Assembly (NCBI GenBank): GCA_024233005.1
Contig: JACKQE010000006.1
Span: 203,710-267,709, forward strand
Direction of reading: 5' to 3'
Source of the DNA: Akkermansiaceae bacterium
GTDB lineage: Bacteria; Verrucomicrobiota; Verrucomicrobiia; Verrucomicrobiales; DEV007
Length of the DNA: 64,000 bases
This document shows, one piece after another, positions 43,529 through 52,070 of the stretch. The stretch's first letter is position 1; each line of letters starts with the position of its first letter. The notes under the pieces were generated by a model. It did not search any database. It was not told the DNA's origin and was given only the letters and a program-made list of their open reading frames with translations. Both the position numbers and the translations under genes were made by a program.

Positions 43529-44124
43529 GAAGGCCCTGATCCAAGGAGGCAGACCGTGCAACTGCGGGCGCCATGGGCGCCAATGACAAGGCATTGCTCG
43601 ATGTCGGCGGTCTTGGAAGGACCGCAAAGAAACAGGCCGAAACCGCCGGTGAGAGCCCCGATGCGCTCGTATGCGGCATGCATGGTGCCAACGAGGTTTT
43701 TGGCTTCCAGCACGATCAGCAAATGCTCGGCGACAAATGGCAACACCCGGTGAGGACCCAAAGCGGACTCATCCAGCCAGATCGCACCGTTTTCGCACAC
43801 TCCAAAACGGCCGGGGAGCACTGCTGTGTGAATCCCTTCCAGCTCATGGGGATCGCTCCTCGCGGCAAGATCAAAGGTCCCCTTCAGTTCCTCCACGGTG
43901 GAGGCGATCTGGCCACCGCTGGGAACGGTTCGGTCCAACCAACTTGAGGCATCCGGCAGGCTCGTCCCAGCAAACCAGGAGGCTCCCACCATTTCCAGCA
44001 AATCGGTGAATGCCTCCATGGTGACGGCTCCGGGAACCGCATGGAGAGGAGCAAGATCCGGCAGCGGGAGCGCCTCGGGCTGCGCAGACCGCACAGCCTG
44101 GAGGATGTCGGAACGGGATGTCAT
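43522..44124 (-). CDS. LutC/YkgG-family protein without its usual partners
   Basis: A 200-residue protein of the LUD domain family. GRFGVCENGAIWLDESALG, RVLPFVAEHLLIVLE and LTGGFGLFLCGPSKTADIEQ followed by LVIGAHGARS match LutC, the small subunit of the three-part iron-sulfur L-lactate oxidation complex. LutA and LutB normally flank LutC, but here the upstream gene encodes a zinc-ribbon membrane protein and downstream is the CAP gene on the other strand. Either lutAB is elsewhere or this protein has another role. The family assignment is good; the lactate function is inferred only. Confidence 0.85.
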   Translation of the reverse strand: MTSRSDILQAVRSAQPEALPLPDLAPLHAVPGAVTMEAFTDLLEMVGASWFAGTSLPDASSWLDRTVPSGGQIASTVEELKGTFDLAARSDPHELEGIHTAVLPGRFGVCENGAIWLDESALGPHRVLPFVAEHLLIVLEAKNLVGTMHAAYERIGALTGGFGLFLCGPSKTADIEQCLVIGAHGARSCTVCLLGSGPSQ

Positions 44125-44186
44125 GTCTGAAGAACCACCTTACATCCGATCGGACTCCGGCGAAAGCGTCAGCCCGAAACTTCCCA

Positions 44187-45800
44187 TCAGGCATTGGCCT
44201 GAATCATGATCTGGTCCCCCACCTTGGCATCCCAGGCTCCCCAGGAATAACACTCTTCAATGACGGGCAAACGGATCAGAGGATCCGCCTCGGACGCGAT
44301 CCACGCCAGACGGACCCGGGCGATCCGGGTGGTGCTGCCGGTCAGTTTGCCTCCAAATCCCAGACGGTCGAATTCAGAAGCTCTGAGGACCACTCTTTGC
44401 GGGAGGCCCCGATCGCGGGAGAGAGGCAGGGACAGGTAGACTTCGACTGCGGAGTCCGGCTTCCAGGGATTGTCGATATCCTCGAGCTCCGCTCCCCGGC
44501 GCAGGATCAATGTTAAATCTTTCGGCGCCCCGGCATTGTCAGCCATGAACTGCTCCAAGGAATCGTCCGCAAGCTGGTGATGGAGATGCCAGTCGAGCAG
44601 AAATGTCCCCGGAATAACCTCCACCACACACCACCGAAAATCTTTGTCGCTGGTGGACTCTCTGACATCAAACACACCAAACCACAGGCCCGATCCCGGG
44701 TCACGCATCCGGCCGACCCAATCGGCATGAGCGAGCACAGGCAGCTCGGGAAATCTCGCGTAGTAGGATTTCATGGCCGTTTCCACACCGGGGGATGGAA
44801 TCACCGAGGACATGCGATCCAGGATGGTCCCGGCGACATAGAACTGCTCAAGCAATTTCCGACCGGCTGCCTCCAAAACCTGTTCGGGAGACATGCCCGG
44901 GCTCAGCGGGAGAACACAGGGCTTGGTGACCACCATACCCTCGGCGGCTTGTCCCGAAGTCGGCACGACAGCCGCGGGACGGCTTATTTTATTGGGCATG
45001 AGCCACTCTTTCACTGCCGGATAAATGACATCCCGTTTCAACCACCCCAGGCAACCCAACGCACCCAGTACCAGAATGGTGATGACTGCTTTGGTGACTC
45101 CCCTGCCGGTTGGCTGCGCCCTCCCTGATGGAAAGTCTGAGGCCGGCAGGTATTCCGGACCGGACTTGACCACCGGCGGTGCCGAAGGAGCCACGGTTTC
45201 CCGGGCCGGAGCCAATGGCATCGTCACTTGGGGGAGCGGATGAACCACCGCATGCACTGGAAATTGGGGTTCCCAACCGGGAGCCCGGGTTTCCGGATCC
45301 AAGGGCCCTGGCACCTTGAAGGAAGGTGACGGATGGTGGGGAGGAAGCGGCAGGTGGTTGTCGAATTGTGAGGGAGCCGCTCCAGCGATGGAAGCACAAC
45401 CTGTTTGCTGGGGAGGCACCGGAGAGGGCGCCACCGCCGGAGGCGGCACGACAGGAAAGGCTTCCGGTTGTGATGAAGCCATCATGGGGGGAGCCTGATG
45501 GAGGCCAGGAGCAGGATGGGGGGGAGCCGGCTCTATTTGCGGGGCCACCGTGTAAAACTGCGGGGTTCCCGACATGTCAAAACGCTCCCAAGCGATCACG
45601 GGAACCCTGCAATAAACACAAGATCCCGAGATTCCGAGGTGTTTCCGTTTCAACCGCAACTTGCCTCCACAGGCATAACAACCTACAAAAAGCTGCGTTT
45701 CTGCATCGCCCACTCCCGCGGAATCCAGCATGGGCTGGGGGGCCGCCGCCGCAGTCCAAGGACTGGCGGCAGGGGAAGCATTGGGTTCTTGGGGTCGCAT
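44187..45800 (-). CDS. Zinc-ribbon membrane protein with C-terminal globular domain
   Basis: A 537-residue protein I cannot assign to a family. Near the N-terminus four cysteines form a CxxC-x16-CxxC zinc ribbon (C41, C44, C61, C64; CYACGGKLRLKRKHLGISGS). A Pro-rich linker of about 130 residues leads to one membrane helix (VTKAVITILVLGALGCLGWL). The extracytoplasmic part has a helix-strand region (LEQFYVAGTILDRMSSVIPS) and a beta-rich end (DLTLILRRGAELEDIDNPW, AVEVYLSLPLSRDRGLPQRV). The upstream neighbour carries the same ribbon with identical spacing and also a membrane helix, so the two are paralogues in part and probably work together. No enzymatic motif was found. Confidence 0.68.
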   Translation of the reverse strand: MRPQEPNASPAASPWTAAAAPQPMLDSAGVGDAETQLFVGCYACGGKLRLKRKHLGISGSCVYCRVPVIAWERFDMSGTPQFYTVAPQIEPAPPHPAPGLHQAPPMMASSQPEAFPVVPPPAVAPSPVPPQQTGCASIAGAAPSQFDNHLPLPPHHPSPSFKVPGPLDPETRAPGWEPQFPVHAVVHPLPQVTMPLAPARETVAPSAPPVVKSGPEYLPASDFPSGRAQPTGRGVTKAVITILVLGALGCLGWLKRDVIYPAVKEWLMPNKISRPAAVVPTSGQAAEGMVVTKPCVLPLSPGMSPEQVLEAAGRKLLEQFYVAGTILDRMSSVIPSPGVETAMKSYYARFPELPVLAHADWVGRMRDPGSGLWFGVFDVRESTSDKDFRWCVVEVIPGTFLLDWHLHHQLADDSLEQFMADNAGAPKDLTLILRRGAELEDIDNPWKPDSAVEVYLSLPLSRDRGLPQRVVLRASEFDRLGFGGKLTGSTTRIARVRLAWIASEADPLIRLPVIEECYSWGAWDAKVGDQIMIQANA

Positions 45801-45836
45801 GGTCGTGCGAGGCTCCGGTAAGGAAAAGGGCAGGGC

Positions 45837-48800
45837 CTAAGGCACCGGTGGCAGATCAGAAGGTTGTGCGGCAGGAGTGGGGACACTTGATGGCCTTGCA
45901 GAAGGTTCCACATGCTCCACAGGGGCAACGGATTTCCACGGCCACCAGCCTTGTTGGGTCACCCAGGGCATCCAGAGATCCTTCGTATAAAACCCCGCCG
46001 TGCCGGCACCACCAAAGAGCAGCACGAAGAGCACCCAAAAGAGGACGCCCCCGCGCTTGGAAGGTGCCTTCTCCTGCGTTGCTGGACGGAAGGCAAAAAG
46101 CTCATCCTCCTCGGCAACCGACGTTTTCTGGCCTGCGGATTCTTCCACCGGGGGAGCCACGGGGGGAATGGGCATGGGTTCCAAACCCGGGTCTTCATCC
46201 TTGATGGTCGGTGAGGTCTCCGCAGCCGGGAGAGGGATGGATTTGAATGACGCCAATCCCCCTCCGGGAAGTGGAAAGTCCTGGGGCGGTTCCAAGGCTT
46301 CCTCAACGTCATCAGGACTCCCGGCGGGTTGGCTGATTTTGGTGACATTGGCCGCCCAGTCGGAAAGCGCCTTTTCCCAGGGATCCTTTTGAACGGGAAT
46401 GTCAACGGAAGATGCCTGGTGATCCCCCCCGGAAGAAACTGCTGACGACACCTCTTGGGAGGCATCCTCAAGGGAGCCCGCTTCGCTTGGTGGCGTGGGA
46501 GAAGCAGCCACGTTGCCGCCGAACCCACGCCCCCAACCGGACTGGGGACCGAAGGAGGGCAGACCTTTCAGTAATGGGCTATTTCCAGCAAGAGGGAGAG
46601 ACTCCGTAGGCGGGGTTGGCTCCGCATCTTCGGCGGGGGGGACAATGGGTGCCGGAGGCGGGGATATCGCAGAGGCACCCAACATTTGTTTCAAATCAAA
46701 CGGAAGAGGCCTCGCAATCTCCTCGCCAGAAATGCCCAATTTGGGAAGACCCGAATGACCCATCGGTGGGGTCGCCACTGAGGCCGCGGGCACTGAACCA
46801 AAACGGGCAGCCCATTTTGAAGTGCCTTCCGGCGCCCCCGGCGTGTCAGAAACAGAAATGGCATCCAATGAAATCGGCCCGATGGGAGAAGCCGGTTCCG
46901 GACCGGACACGGCTTCCTCCGCCACAGCGTCAGCAAGCTGCGGGGCTGCTTCCGGCACGAGGTCCAAGAAGCCCACCTGTGGATGAGTGTCATTGCCTTC
47001 ATCATCCAGACCGTCAATGTTTGGCAACTTCACCCGCCAAGGGTTGATGAAGTCTTCCTGAATTTCCTCGGTTTTGGGCGAATCCATCCCCACAATCGGA
47101 AGGGAGGCTGCAGGTTGGAGAACCTGTCCGGTCAGGGACAGAGGAGCCGGAACCACCAGGGGAACAGACGGCTGGACGGAGACCGTGGGACTAGTCCCTC
47201 CGCGGAAAAATCGCTGCAGGATCACCTCGCCATCGTCCTCAATGGCGACGATGGGAGTCTCGCACCACACGCAACTGCCCTTCACTCCGAGATTGTCCCG
47301 ACGCAAGTTCAAAGGCTGTTGACACTCCGGACACATCAAGTCCAGCACTTGAGGATCGGAAACATCCGCCGCCGGAGGCGTTTTCACGGGGGCTGGCGAG
47401 GCGGGGATTTCATCCACCAAAAGTGGACCGGGCGAGGTGGGTGGAGTGAGCAAGGTCTCTCCAAAACCACGGAGGGCCGCGCCTGCCAAAGGAGAGGAGG
47501 CCTTTGGAAATTCAGCAAAGGGCGATTCTTCCGTTGGCGAAGCGGAATCAGCGTCCTCCATCGCAGATTCGCCCTGAGGGGATTCGGTCACAGGAGGACG
47601 ACGATGGCGCGCCAAGGAAGCGAGCCACTGGCTGCGAGCCAGCAAATCATCGCCTTGAGGAAGGGGCGGCACTTCCGCAGCCACTGGTTCCAGCGGCACC
47701 GAATCTGTCTCAGCTTGATCTAGGGATCTGGCCTTCGCAGATTCCTCTGCCGGAGCAGAAGGGGTCGTAAAGGACTCCCAAGCGCCGGAAAATGGCACGG
47801 TGGTTTGGTCCGGCGATTCGTCATCAGGAGGTAAGGGAGTCCCGGTGACGGTGGGCGCGGCAATTCCAGGGTTGAGGAGAGGAAGGGCCGCGAGAGCCGG
47901 ACGCTTCCCTGAGAAAGGAGCACTGGGCGCTTCCATTTTCAGCCCGGAAGGTTGAGAAGATCCCAATCCGGAAAGCTTGGGCATCGCCAGCAAGGCCTCA
48001 AGAGGGCTGAGTTTCTTCGGAACCGCCGTCCCATCTGCCGCATCAGTCGGAGAAGACTGCAACGAAGGCGCAGCCACGGCCGGTTCCGAGGGAGCAATGG
48101 GAGGCGGAGCGGTCGAAAGGATCCCGGTTGGCGCCATCGGTGAAGGCGCTTCCGGTGAAGGCGCTTCCGGCGTTGGCGTTACGAGCGTTGGCGTTACCGG
48201 CGAAGACGTTGGCGTTACCGGCGCTGGCGTTTGGACCGTCACCGGAACTGAAGGGAAGGCGGACACCGGTGGAGAAGCGACCTGGGCGGAGGCAGGCCGT
48301 GCTCTGGCGCTGACCATCGGCTCCTTGGAGCCCAGCAAATTCACAGCCAATGGCAAAGGAAGACCAATCTGAATTGGGCCGCTTGGAGGGACGGATGCCG
48401 CCATCGGAAAGTCAGCCGGAAGAGGCGGAGGCCCCGGTTCCTCCGGGATGGGGACTTTTGTCGATCCTTCAGATGAGTCCGGAACAGGAGTATCTGCCAT
48501 TGCGCTGGGAAGTTCCGGAGCAGGCGTCGAAAACGACGTCCCCGCCGGCACCGGAAGGGGAAGTGGATCTTCCTTGCTTAAGGCATCGGAATTGGTGGGG
48601 GAAGAAAAACCGCCTGAATTCGCCTCGGGCGAAAGGCGCTGGGCGACTATCCCCCATGACAGATCATCGACATTGGCGATGTCGAATTGGACTTCGGGTC
48701 CCACAGTGACAAGCCGGGGCGATTCCTGCATGATGGCTGGCTGGGGAGCGGGGGTAAAGTTTCCTACGGCTGGCAGCAGCAGTGGGGGCGCCTGCATCAC

Positions 48801-49526
48801 CGGTGGTGAGAGAAGGGCTTGTTCATCAGCCTCGCCTGATCCGGAAACCGGCGCCTCTCCATACACTGTACCGCGAGCTGCCTGAAAATCATCCAAACTC
48901 TCAGCAAGGGATTCAGGAAGAGGGGGAGGCCCGGAAGGAGTTCTCTCCGAAACAGACTCAACATCGGCACTGGCAAGCCGCTCGACCAAAAGAGGAGGAA
49001 CCAGAGGAGCTACCATCTGGTCCTTGGTCAGACTTCCGGCCTCATCACGGGGGGAGGAAGCCACCGCCGTGGGCGCGGTCTCCACAATGGCCACCATTCC
49101 TGAGCGGATGGGTTCCTTGAATAGCTCAAAGCCAAAATCTTCAAAACCCGGAGGGGTCAGCACCACACCTTCATTCTCATCTTCAACGACATCAGCCGCA
49201 AGGTCCTCTTTTTCAAGCGAAGTATTTTTCGAGGTGGCAATCTGCCCGTCCAGTGCGGGAGTGAGCCCCCGCTCGATCTCTTTGCTTTCAAGAGGCGAAC
49301 CGGGAAGAGTGAGCGGACTGACCGTTGCTGAAAGAGCTAGCGCTTCCTCCACCGCGAGTGGCCTGGGCTGGCGTGAATCCCCTGAACTCTCTACCAAGGA
49401 CTCCTCCCACTTCCCTCCAGCGAGAGATTTGCGGAGTGCCGCCGAATGCCGGAACCCAAAGGATTCCAACACTTTGCCAAACGGCTCAGGCTTGGCAGAT
49501 CCGGCATTGGGCGTTGGAGGTTCCAT
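45837..49526 (-). CDS. Giant Pro-rich zinc-ribbon membrane protein
   Basis: A 1,229-residue protein. The frame is open to 49934, but those upstream codons run antisense over the next gene; the start at 49526 (MEPPTPNAGSAKPEPFGKVL) begins the consistent Pro/Ser/Glu-rich sequence. Most of the protein is low-complexity, with a repetitive TPTP/APSPEAPSP segment around residues 430-470. At about residues 732-755 it carries the same zinc ribbon as its neighbour (CPECQQPLNLRRDNLGVKGS; C732, C735, C752, C755). Near the end one membrane helix (VLFWVLFVLLFGGAGTAGFY) precedes a Trp- and Pro-rich tail. It is likely a long disordered cytoplasmic stalk anchored in the membrane. The function is unknown. Confidence 0.65.
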   Translation of the reverse strand: MEPPTPNAGSAKPEPFGKVLESFGFRHSAALRKSLAGGKWEESLVESSGDSRQPRPLAVEEALALSATVSPLTLPGSPLESKEIERGLTPALDGQIATSKNTSLEKEDLAADVVEDENEGVVLTPPGFEDFGFELFKEPIRSGMVAIVETAPTAVASSPRDEAGSLTKDQMVAPLVPPLLVERLASADVESVSERTPSGPPPLPESLAESLDDFQAARGTVYGEAPVSGSGEADEQALLSPPVMQAPPLLLPAVGNFTPAPQPAIMQESPRLVTVGPEVQFDIANVDDLSWGIVAQRLSPEANSGGFSSPTNSDALSKEDPLPLPVPAGTSFSTPAPELPSAMADTPVPDSSEGSTKVPIPEEPGPPPLPADFPMAASVPPSGPIQIGLPLPLAVNLLGSKEPMVSARARPASAQVASPPVSAFPSVPVTVQTPAPVTPTSSPVTPTLVTPTPEAPSPEAPSPMAPTGILSTAPPPIAPSEPAVAAPSLQSSPTDAADGTAVPKKLSPLEALLAMPKLSGLGSSQPSGLKMEAPSAPFSGKRPALAALPLLNPGIAAPTVTGTPLPPDDESPDQTTVPFSGAWESFTTPSAPAEESAKARSLDQAETDSVPLEPVAAEVPPLPQGDDLLARSQWLASLARHRRPPVTESPQGESAMEDADSASPTEESPFAEFPKASSPLAGAALRGFGETLLTPPTSPGPLLVDEIPASPAPVKTPPAADVSDPQVLDLMCPECQQPLNLRRDNLGVKGSCVWCETPIVAIEDDGEVILQRFFRGGTSPTVSVQPSVPLVVPAPLSLTGQVLQPAASLPIVGMDSPKTEEIQEDFINPWRVKLPNIDGLDDEGNDTHPQVGFLDLVPEAAPQLADAVAEEAVSGPEPASPIGPISLDAISVSDTPGAPEGTSKWAARFGSVPAASVATPPMGHSGLPKLGISGEEIARPLPFDLKQMLGASAISPPPAPIVPPAEDAEPTPPTESLPLAGNSPLLKGLPSFGPQSGWGRGFGGNVAASPTPPSEAGSLEDASQEVSSAVSSGGDHQASSVDIPVQKDPWEKALSDWAANVTKISQPAGSPDDVEEALEPPQDFPLPGGGLASFKSIPLPAAETSPTIKDEDPGLEPMPIPPVAPPVEESAGQKTSVAEEDELFAFRPATQEKAPSKRGGVLFWVLFVLLFGGAGTAGFYTKDLWMPWVTQQGWWPWKSVAPVEHVEPSARPSSVPTPAAQPSDLPPVP
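48139..48228. repeat. Short direct repeats in the giant Pro-rich protein gene
   Basis: Two copies of a GGTGAAGGCGCTTCC unit are followed by several CGTTGGCGTTAC copies. They encode the Pro/Thr/Ala/Ser repeats of the giant protein and are likely to expand or contract. Confidence 0.75.
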
Positions 49527-49568
49527 GAAAAAATCGTCTGCGTATGAATAGGCCAATAATTTATCATT

Positions 49569-49597
49569 ATTATAGCGAATTTTGGCATTATTCAAAT
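49569..49597 (-). promoter_or_regulatory. Candidate promoter of the giant Pro-rich protein, in an AT-rich divergent spacer
   Basis: On the minus strand a perfect TATAAT lies at 49569-49574 with TTTGAA or TTGAAT 15-16 bases upstream. The spacer 49527-49644 is very AT-rich compared with the rest of the window. On the plus strand TATATT at 49618-49623 could serve the neighbouring gene. Based on pattern only. Confidence 0.45.
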
Positions 49598-49644
49598 TGT
49601 TTTTGATAACAGGACGGTATATTTCAAGAACCTTGATTGCAGCC

Positions 49645-50475
49645 ATGGCATCATTTCCTTTGCGACTCCTCCCTCTTTTGCTACTCGCCCTGTCAGGCAG
49701 TGCGCCGGGCCTTTCCGGTAAAGAAAAAAAACCTGACGGAGTTCTTCCTCCTCTCAGTGAAGCCTCCGCCCATCGGATTGGCCAAAAAATTTGGCAGAAC
49801 GAATGCGCGGGCACCATTGAAGGATTGACGAGTTGGAACAGTGGCGAGGATTTCGCTTCGCTCGGGATCGGACATTTCATCTGGTATGTGAAGGGGCGCC
49901 GGGGGCCGTTTGAGGAAAGTTTCCCCCAACTCATCGCCTACCTGAAGGATCAGCGTGTGGCCATGCCGCAATGGCTCGCCAACCAGACCTCTTGCCCATG
50001 GACATCGCGCCAGGGGTTCTTGGCCGAACAGAAAAGCCCCCGCATGATCGAACTGAGGAAATTCCTCGCCAACACGGTGCCCCAGCAAACCGCTTTCATA
50101 GTGCGCCGCCTGGAAGCCAGCCTGCCCGCCATGATTCGCCTTACACCGGAGGCTGCTTCCCAGAGTCGGCTTCAGGGCTGCTTCCGGGCCGTTGGCGAAA
50201 GCCCCCAAGGCGTTTACGCGCTGATCGACTACGTGAATTTTAAAGGAGAGGGAACCAAAAAGGAAGAACGCTACCGGGGCCAAGGCTGGGGGCTGCGGGA
50301 CGTTCTCTTGGAGATGCGGGGGCAACCCCGCGGAGCCGCCGCTGCCAATGAGTTCGGTGACGCCGCAAAACGGGTTCTGAGCCGCCGGGTGGCCAATTCC
50401 CCTCCTGAACGGGGTGAGCAACGCTGGCTCCCCGGCTGGCACAACCGTTGCGACACCTACCGGCGTCCGCTTTGA
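49645..50475 (+). CDS. Exported protein of unknown function, possible lysozyme-like fold
   Basis: A 276-residue protein with a signal peptide starting at 49645 (MASFPLRLLPLLLLALSGSA); the longer frame adds an implausible AT-rich N-terminus. The conserved-looking core NECAGTIEGLTSWNSGEDFA, then SLGIGHFIWYVKGRRGPFEE, has an early Glu and a GIGH loop, like the catalytic segment of GH24-type lysozymes (Glu... GxGH). QFVFIG-like motifs and a disulfide pattern are absent. Late segments (QGVYALIDYVNFKGEG, GQGWGLRDVLLEMRGQPR, NEFGDAAKRVLSRRV) do not match a family I know. A role in cell-wall cleavage is a guess from the GxGH motif. It overlaps no other gene and ends just before ruvC. Confidence 0.6.
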   Translation: MASFPLRLLPLLLLALSGSAPGLSGKEKKPDGVLPPLSEASAHRIGQKIWQNECAGTIEGLTSWNSGEDFASLGIGHFIWYVKGRRGPFEESFPQLIAYLKDQRVAMPQWLANQTSCPWTSRQGFLAEQKSPRMIELRKFLANTVPQQTAFIVRRLEASLPAMIRLTPEAASQSRLQGCFRAVGESPQGVYALIDYVNFKGEGTKKEERYRGQGWGLRDVLLEMRGQPRGAAAANEFGDAAKRVLSRRVANSPPERGEQRWLPGWHNRCDTYRRPL

Positions 50476-50480
50476 AGCCC

Positions 50481-51029
50481 ATGGCTGGCTCCGCCCAATC
50501 CCCCCCGCAACCGCTTCGTATTCTCGCCATCGACCCGGCATTGCGGAACACCGGGTATGCGGTGCTGACAGTGGATCCCGGGGCTCGAAGGCCGGTCTTC
50601 CGCGCCCTTGCCTATGGGGTCATCAGTAATAAGCCCTCCGTGCGCCCGTCCGGCTGCCTTGTCGCCATCCATGCGGCTCTGGACGACATCATTACGGAAT
50701 ACAAACCGGAGGAATGCGCCGTCGAGGGAGTCATTTTTGTGCAAAGCTACCGCACCGCCATCACGCTTGGCGCGGCCCGCGGAGCGGCGATCCTGGCCGC
50801 CGCCCGAAACGGGTTGTCAATCTTTGAATACGCGCCGCGCCGCGTCAAACAAGCCATTGTGGGCAAGGGATCCGCTGACAAGCAGCAAGTGGCCTTCATG
50901 ATCCGAGCCCTGCTTTCATTGACGGAAACGCCGACGCCCGATGCCGCAGACGCCCTCGCGATTGGTCTGGCCCACCTTCACGCGAGGGAACGCCCCGGAG
51001 GACTGGCCAAGGACATCGTCCCGATCTGA
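50481..51029 (+). CDS. ruvC: Holliday junction resolvase RuvC
   Basis: A 182-residue RuvC. The start at 50481 (MAGSAQSPPQPLRILAID) places it six bases behind the stop of the preceding gene; a longer frame overlaps that gene. RuvC cuts four-way junctions in DNA recombination and repair. The four acidic catalytic residues are present: D18 in RILAIDPALRNTGYAVL, E82 in CAVEGVIFVQSYRTAITLG, and D154 and D157 in TPDAADALAIGLAHLH. FEYAPRRVKQAIVGKGSADK is the conserved basic DNA-binding strip. RuvA and RuvB genes are not in the window. Confidence 0.93.
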   Translation: MAGSAQSPPQPLRILAIDPALRNTGYAVLTVDPGARRPVFRALAYGVISNKPSVRPSGCLVAIHAALDDIITEYKPEECAVEGVIFVQSYRTAITLGAARGAAILAAARNGLSIFEYAPRRVKQAIVGKGSADKQQVAFMIRALLSLTETPTPDAADALAIGLAHLHARERPGGLAKDIVPI

Positions 51030-51048
51030 ATCAGGAGGGAATCACCCG

Positions 51049-51288
51049 TCAGGCCGCCTCTTTGCTGTCCTCGCGAACCGGATCGCGGTCTTCCCGGCCC
51101 GATTGCATCATCCATGCGTTCCGCTGACGGGCGGCCATACGGCGATAAAGGGCAAAGTTCATCTTTTTGACCTCTTCACCACTTCCGGGCATGTCTTCCC
51201 ATGTCCGCCCATCGCAGGTTCTTTCGTTCCACAGGCACTCGGGACCAAGGAAACTCTCCACTCGGTTGCTGGTATCTGATTCACTCAC
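51049..51288 (-). CDS. Small hypothetical protein
   Basis: A 79-residue ORF starting with GTG, preceded by a purine-rich AAGGGGG at short distance. The sequence is acidic at the start and basic at the end (VKKMNFALYRRMAARQRNAW). It has no signal peptide or membrane helix. It lies on the strand opposite to its neighbours, in a 440-base gap between ruvC and the membrane protein gene. I recognise no family; reading frame and composition look compatible with a real small protein, but no more can be said. Confidence 0.45.
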   Translation of the reverse strand: MSESDTSNRVESFLGPECLWNERTCDGRTWEDMPGSGEEVKKMNFALYRRMAARQRNAWMMQSGREDRDPVREDSKEAA

Positions 51289-51471
51289 CCCCTTTCGGAC
51301 GACCGCCTGGATGAATCCTTACATTCAGCCTGTCAAAACACCCCACATGCAGGCTCCCCAGAAATTCAGGGCTCCGGAGGACGGTGTTCCTGCGGAAGAA
51401 ATTCAAAATTTAAACAATTTTTGCACAAACCCTCCGAGCGGTGGCGCTTCCCTTATGGAGATGACACTGCC

Positions 51472-52050
51472 ATGAATCCGCCAGAAACACCTGCTGATCT
51501 CAGAGACCTTGAGAGCAAACTGTCGCAACTGCGGCCTGCGCCGCTGTCGGGCTCCCTGCTGCGTCACCTCTCGGAATCATTGTCAGAAAGCCATTCCACG
51601 GTGGAATCTCCGGTATTTCGTCTCGTCGCCCCTGAGTCCGATGCCTCCGGAGATACCGATCGGATCATCTGGCTCCGCTTTCTTCCCGTGGCCGCTGCCG
51701 CCTGTGCCGCCATCGCGGTGCTCCTGCTATCCCGCGCCACTCCCGAAGCCCCTGCCCGCGTCGTTCAGAATGCCCCTATTTCCGCCGAATCCCCCGCGGC
51801 AACACCATCGCCCGCTCCCCCCGCCGCCGCTCCGTGGACCGGAAGCGGTTTCCAGCCGGTCTCGATGCAGCAACATGTCCAATCCGCCAATGACCATGGA
51901 ATTTTGGAACTTCGGGACAAAGGCCCGGTTCGCGAGATCCACCTCCAAATTGAAGAGACCCAGCAATGGGCCGACCCGGAAACCAGCACTCAAATCCGGA
52001 TCATCCAGCCCCGGCAGGAAATTCTTTACGTCCCCGTCACTCCCCGCTGA
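51472..52050 (+). CDS. Single-pass membrane protein of unknown function, possible anti-sigma-like
   Basis: A 192-residue protein. The start at 51472 was preferred because the upstream in-frame codons look random. A soluble N-terminus of about 70 residues (LRDLESKLSQLRPAPLSGSL, LLRHLSESLSES) is followed by a membrane helix (FLPVAAAACAAIAVLLLS) and a Pro/Ala-rich extracytoplasmic part that ends in a beta-rich piece (VREIHLQIEETQQW, IRIIQPRQEILYVPV). This topology resembles anti-sigma factors, but no sigma factor gene is adjacent and no zinc-binding motif is present. The PDZ gene starts 20 bases after its stop, so the two form an operon. Confidence 0.65.
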   Translation: MNPPETPADLRDLESKLSQLRPAPLSGSLLRHLSESLSESHSTVESPVFRLVAPESDASGDTDRIIWLRFLPVAAAACAAIAVLLLSRATPEAPARVVQNAPISAESPAATPSPAPPAAAPWTGSGFQPVSMQQHVQSANDHGILELRDKGPVREIHLQIEETQQWADPETSTQIRIIQPRQEILYVPVTPR

Positions 52051-52070
52051 AACCCCGCCCACCGACCGCC

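Noticed and set aside
45837..49934. Full-length reading of the giant Pro-rich frame from 49934
   Set aside because: The first 136 codons are antisense to a signal-peptide protein gene and lose the characteristic composition; the ATG at 49526 fits better and has a promoter-like TATAAT upstream.
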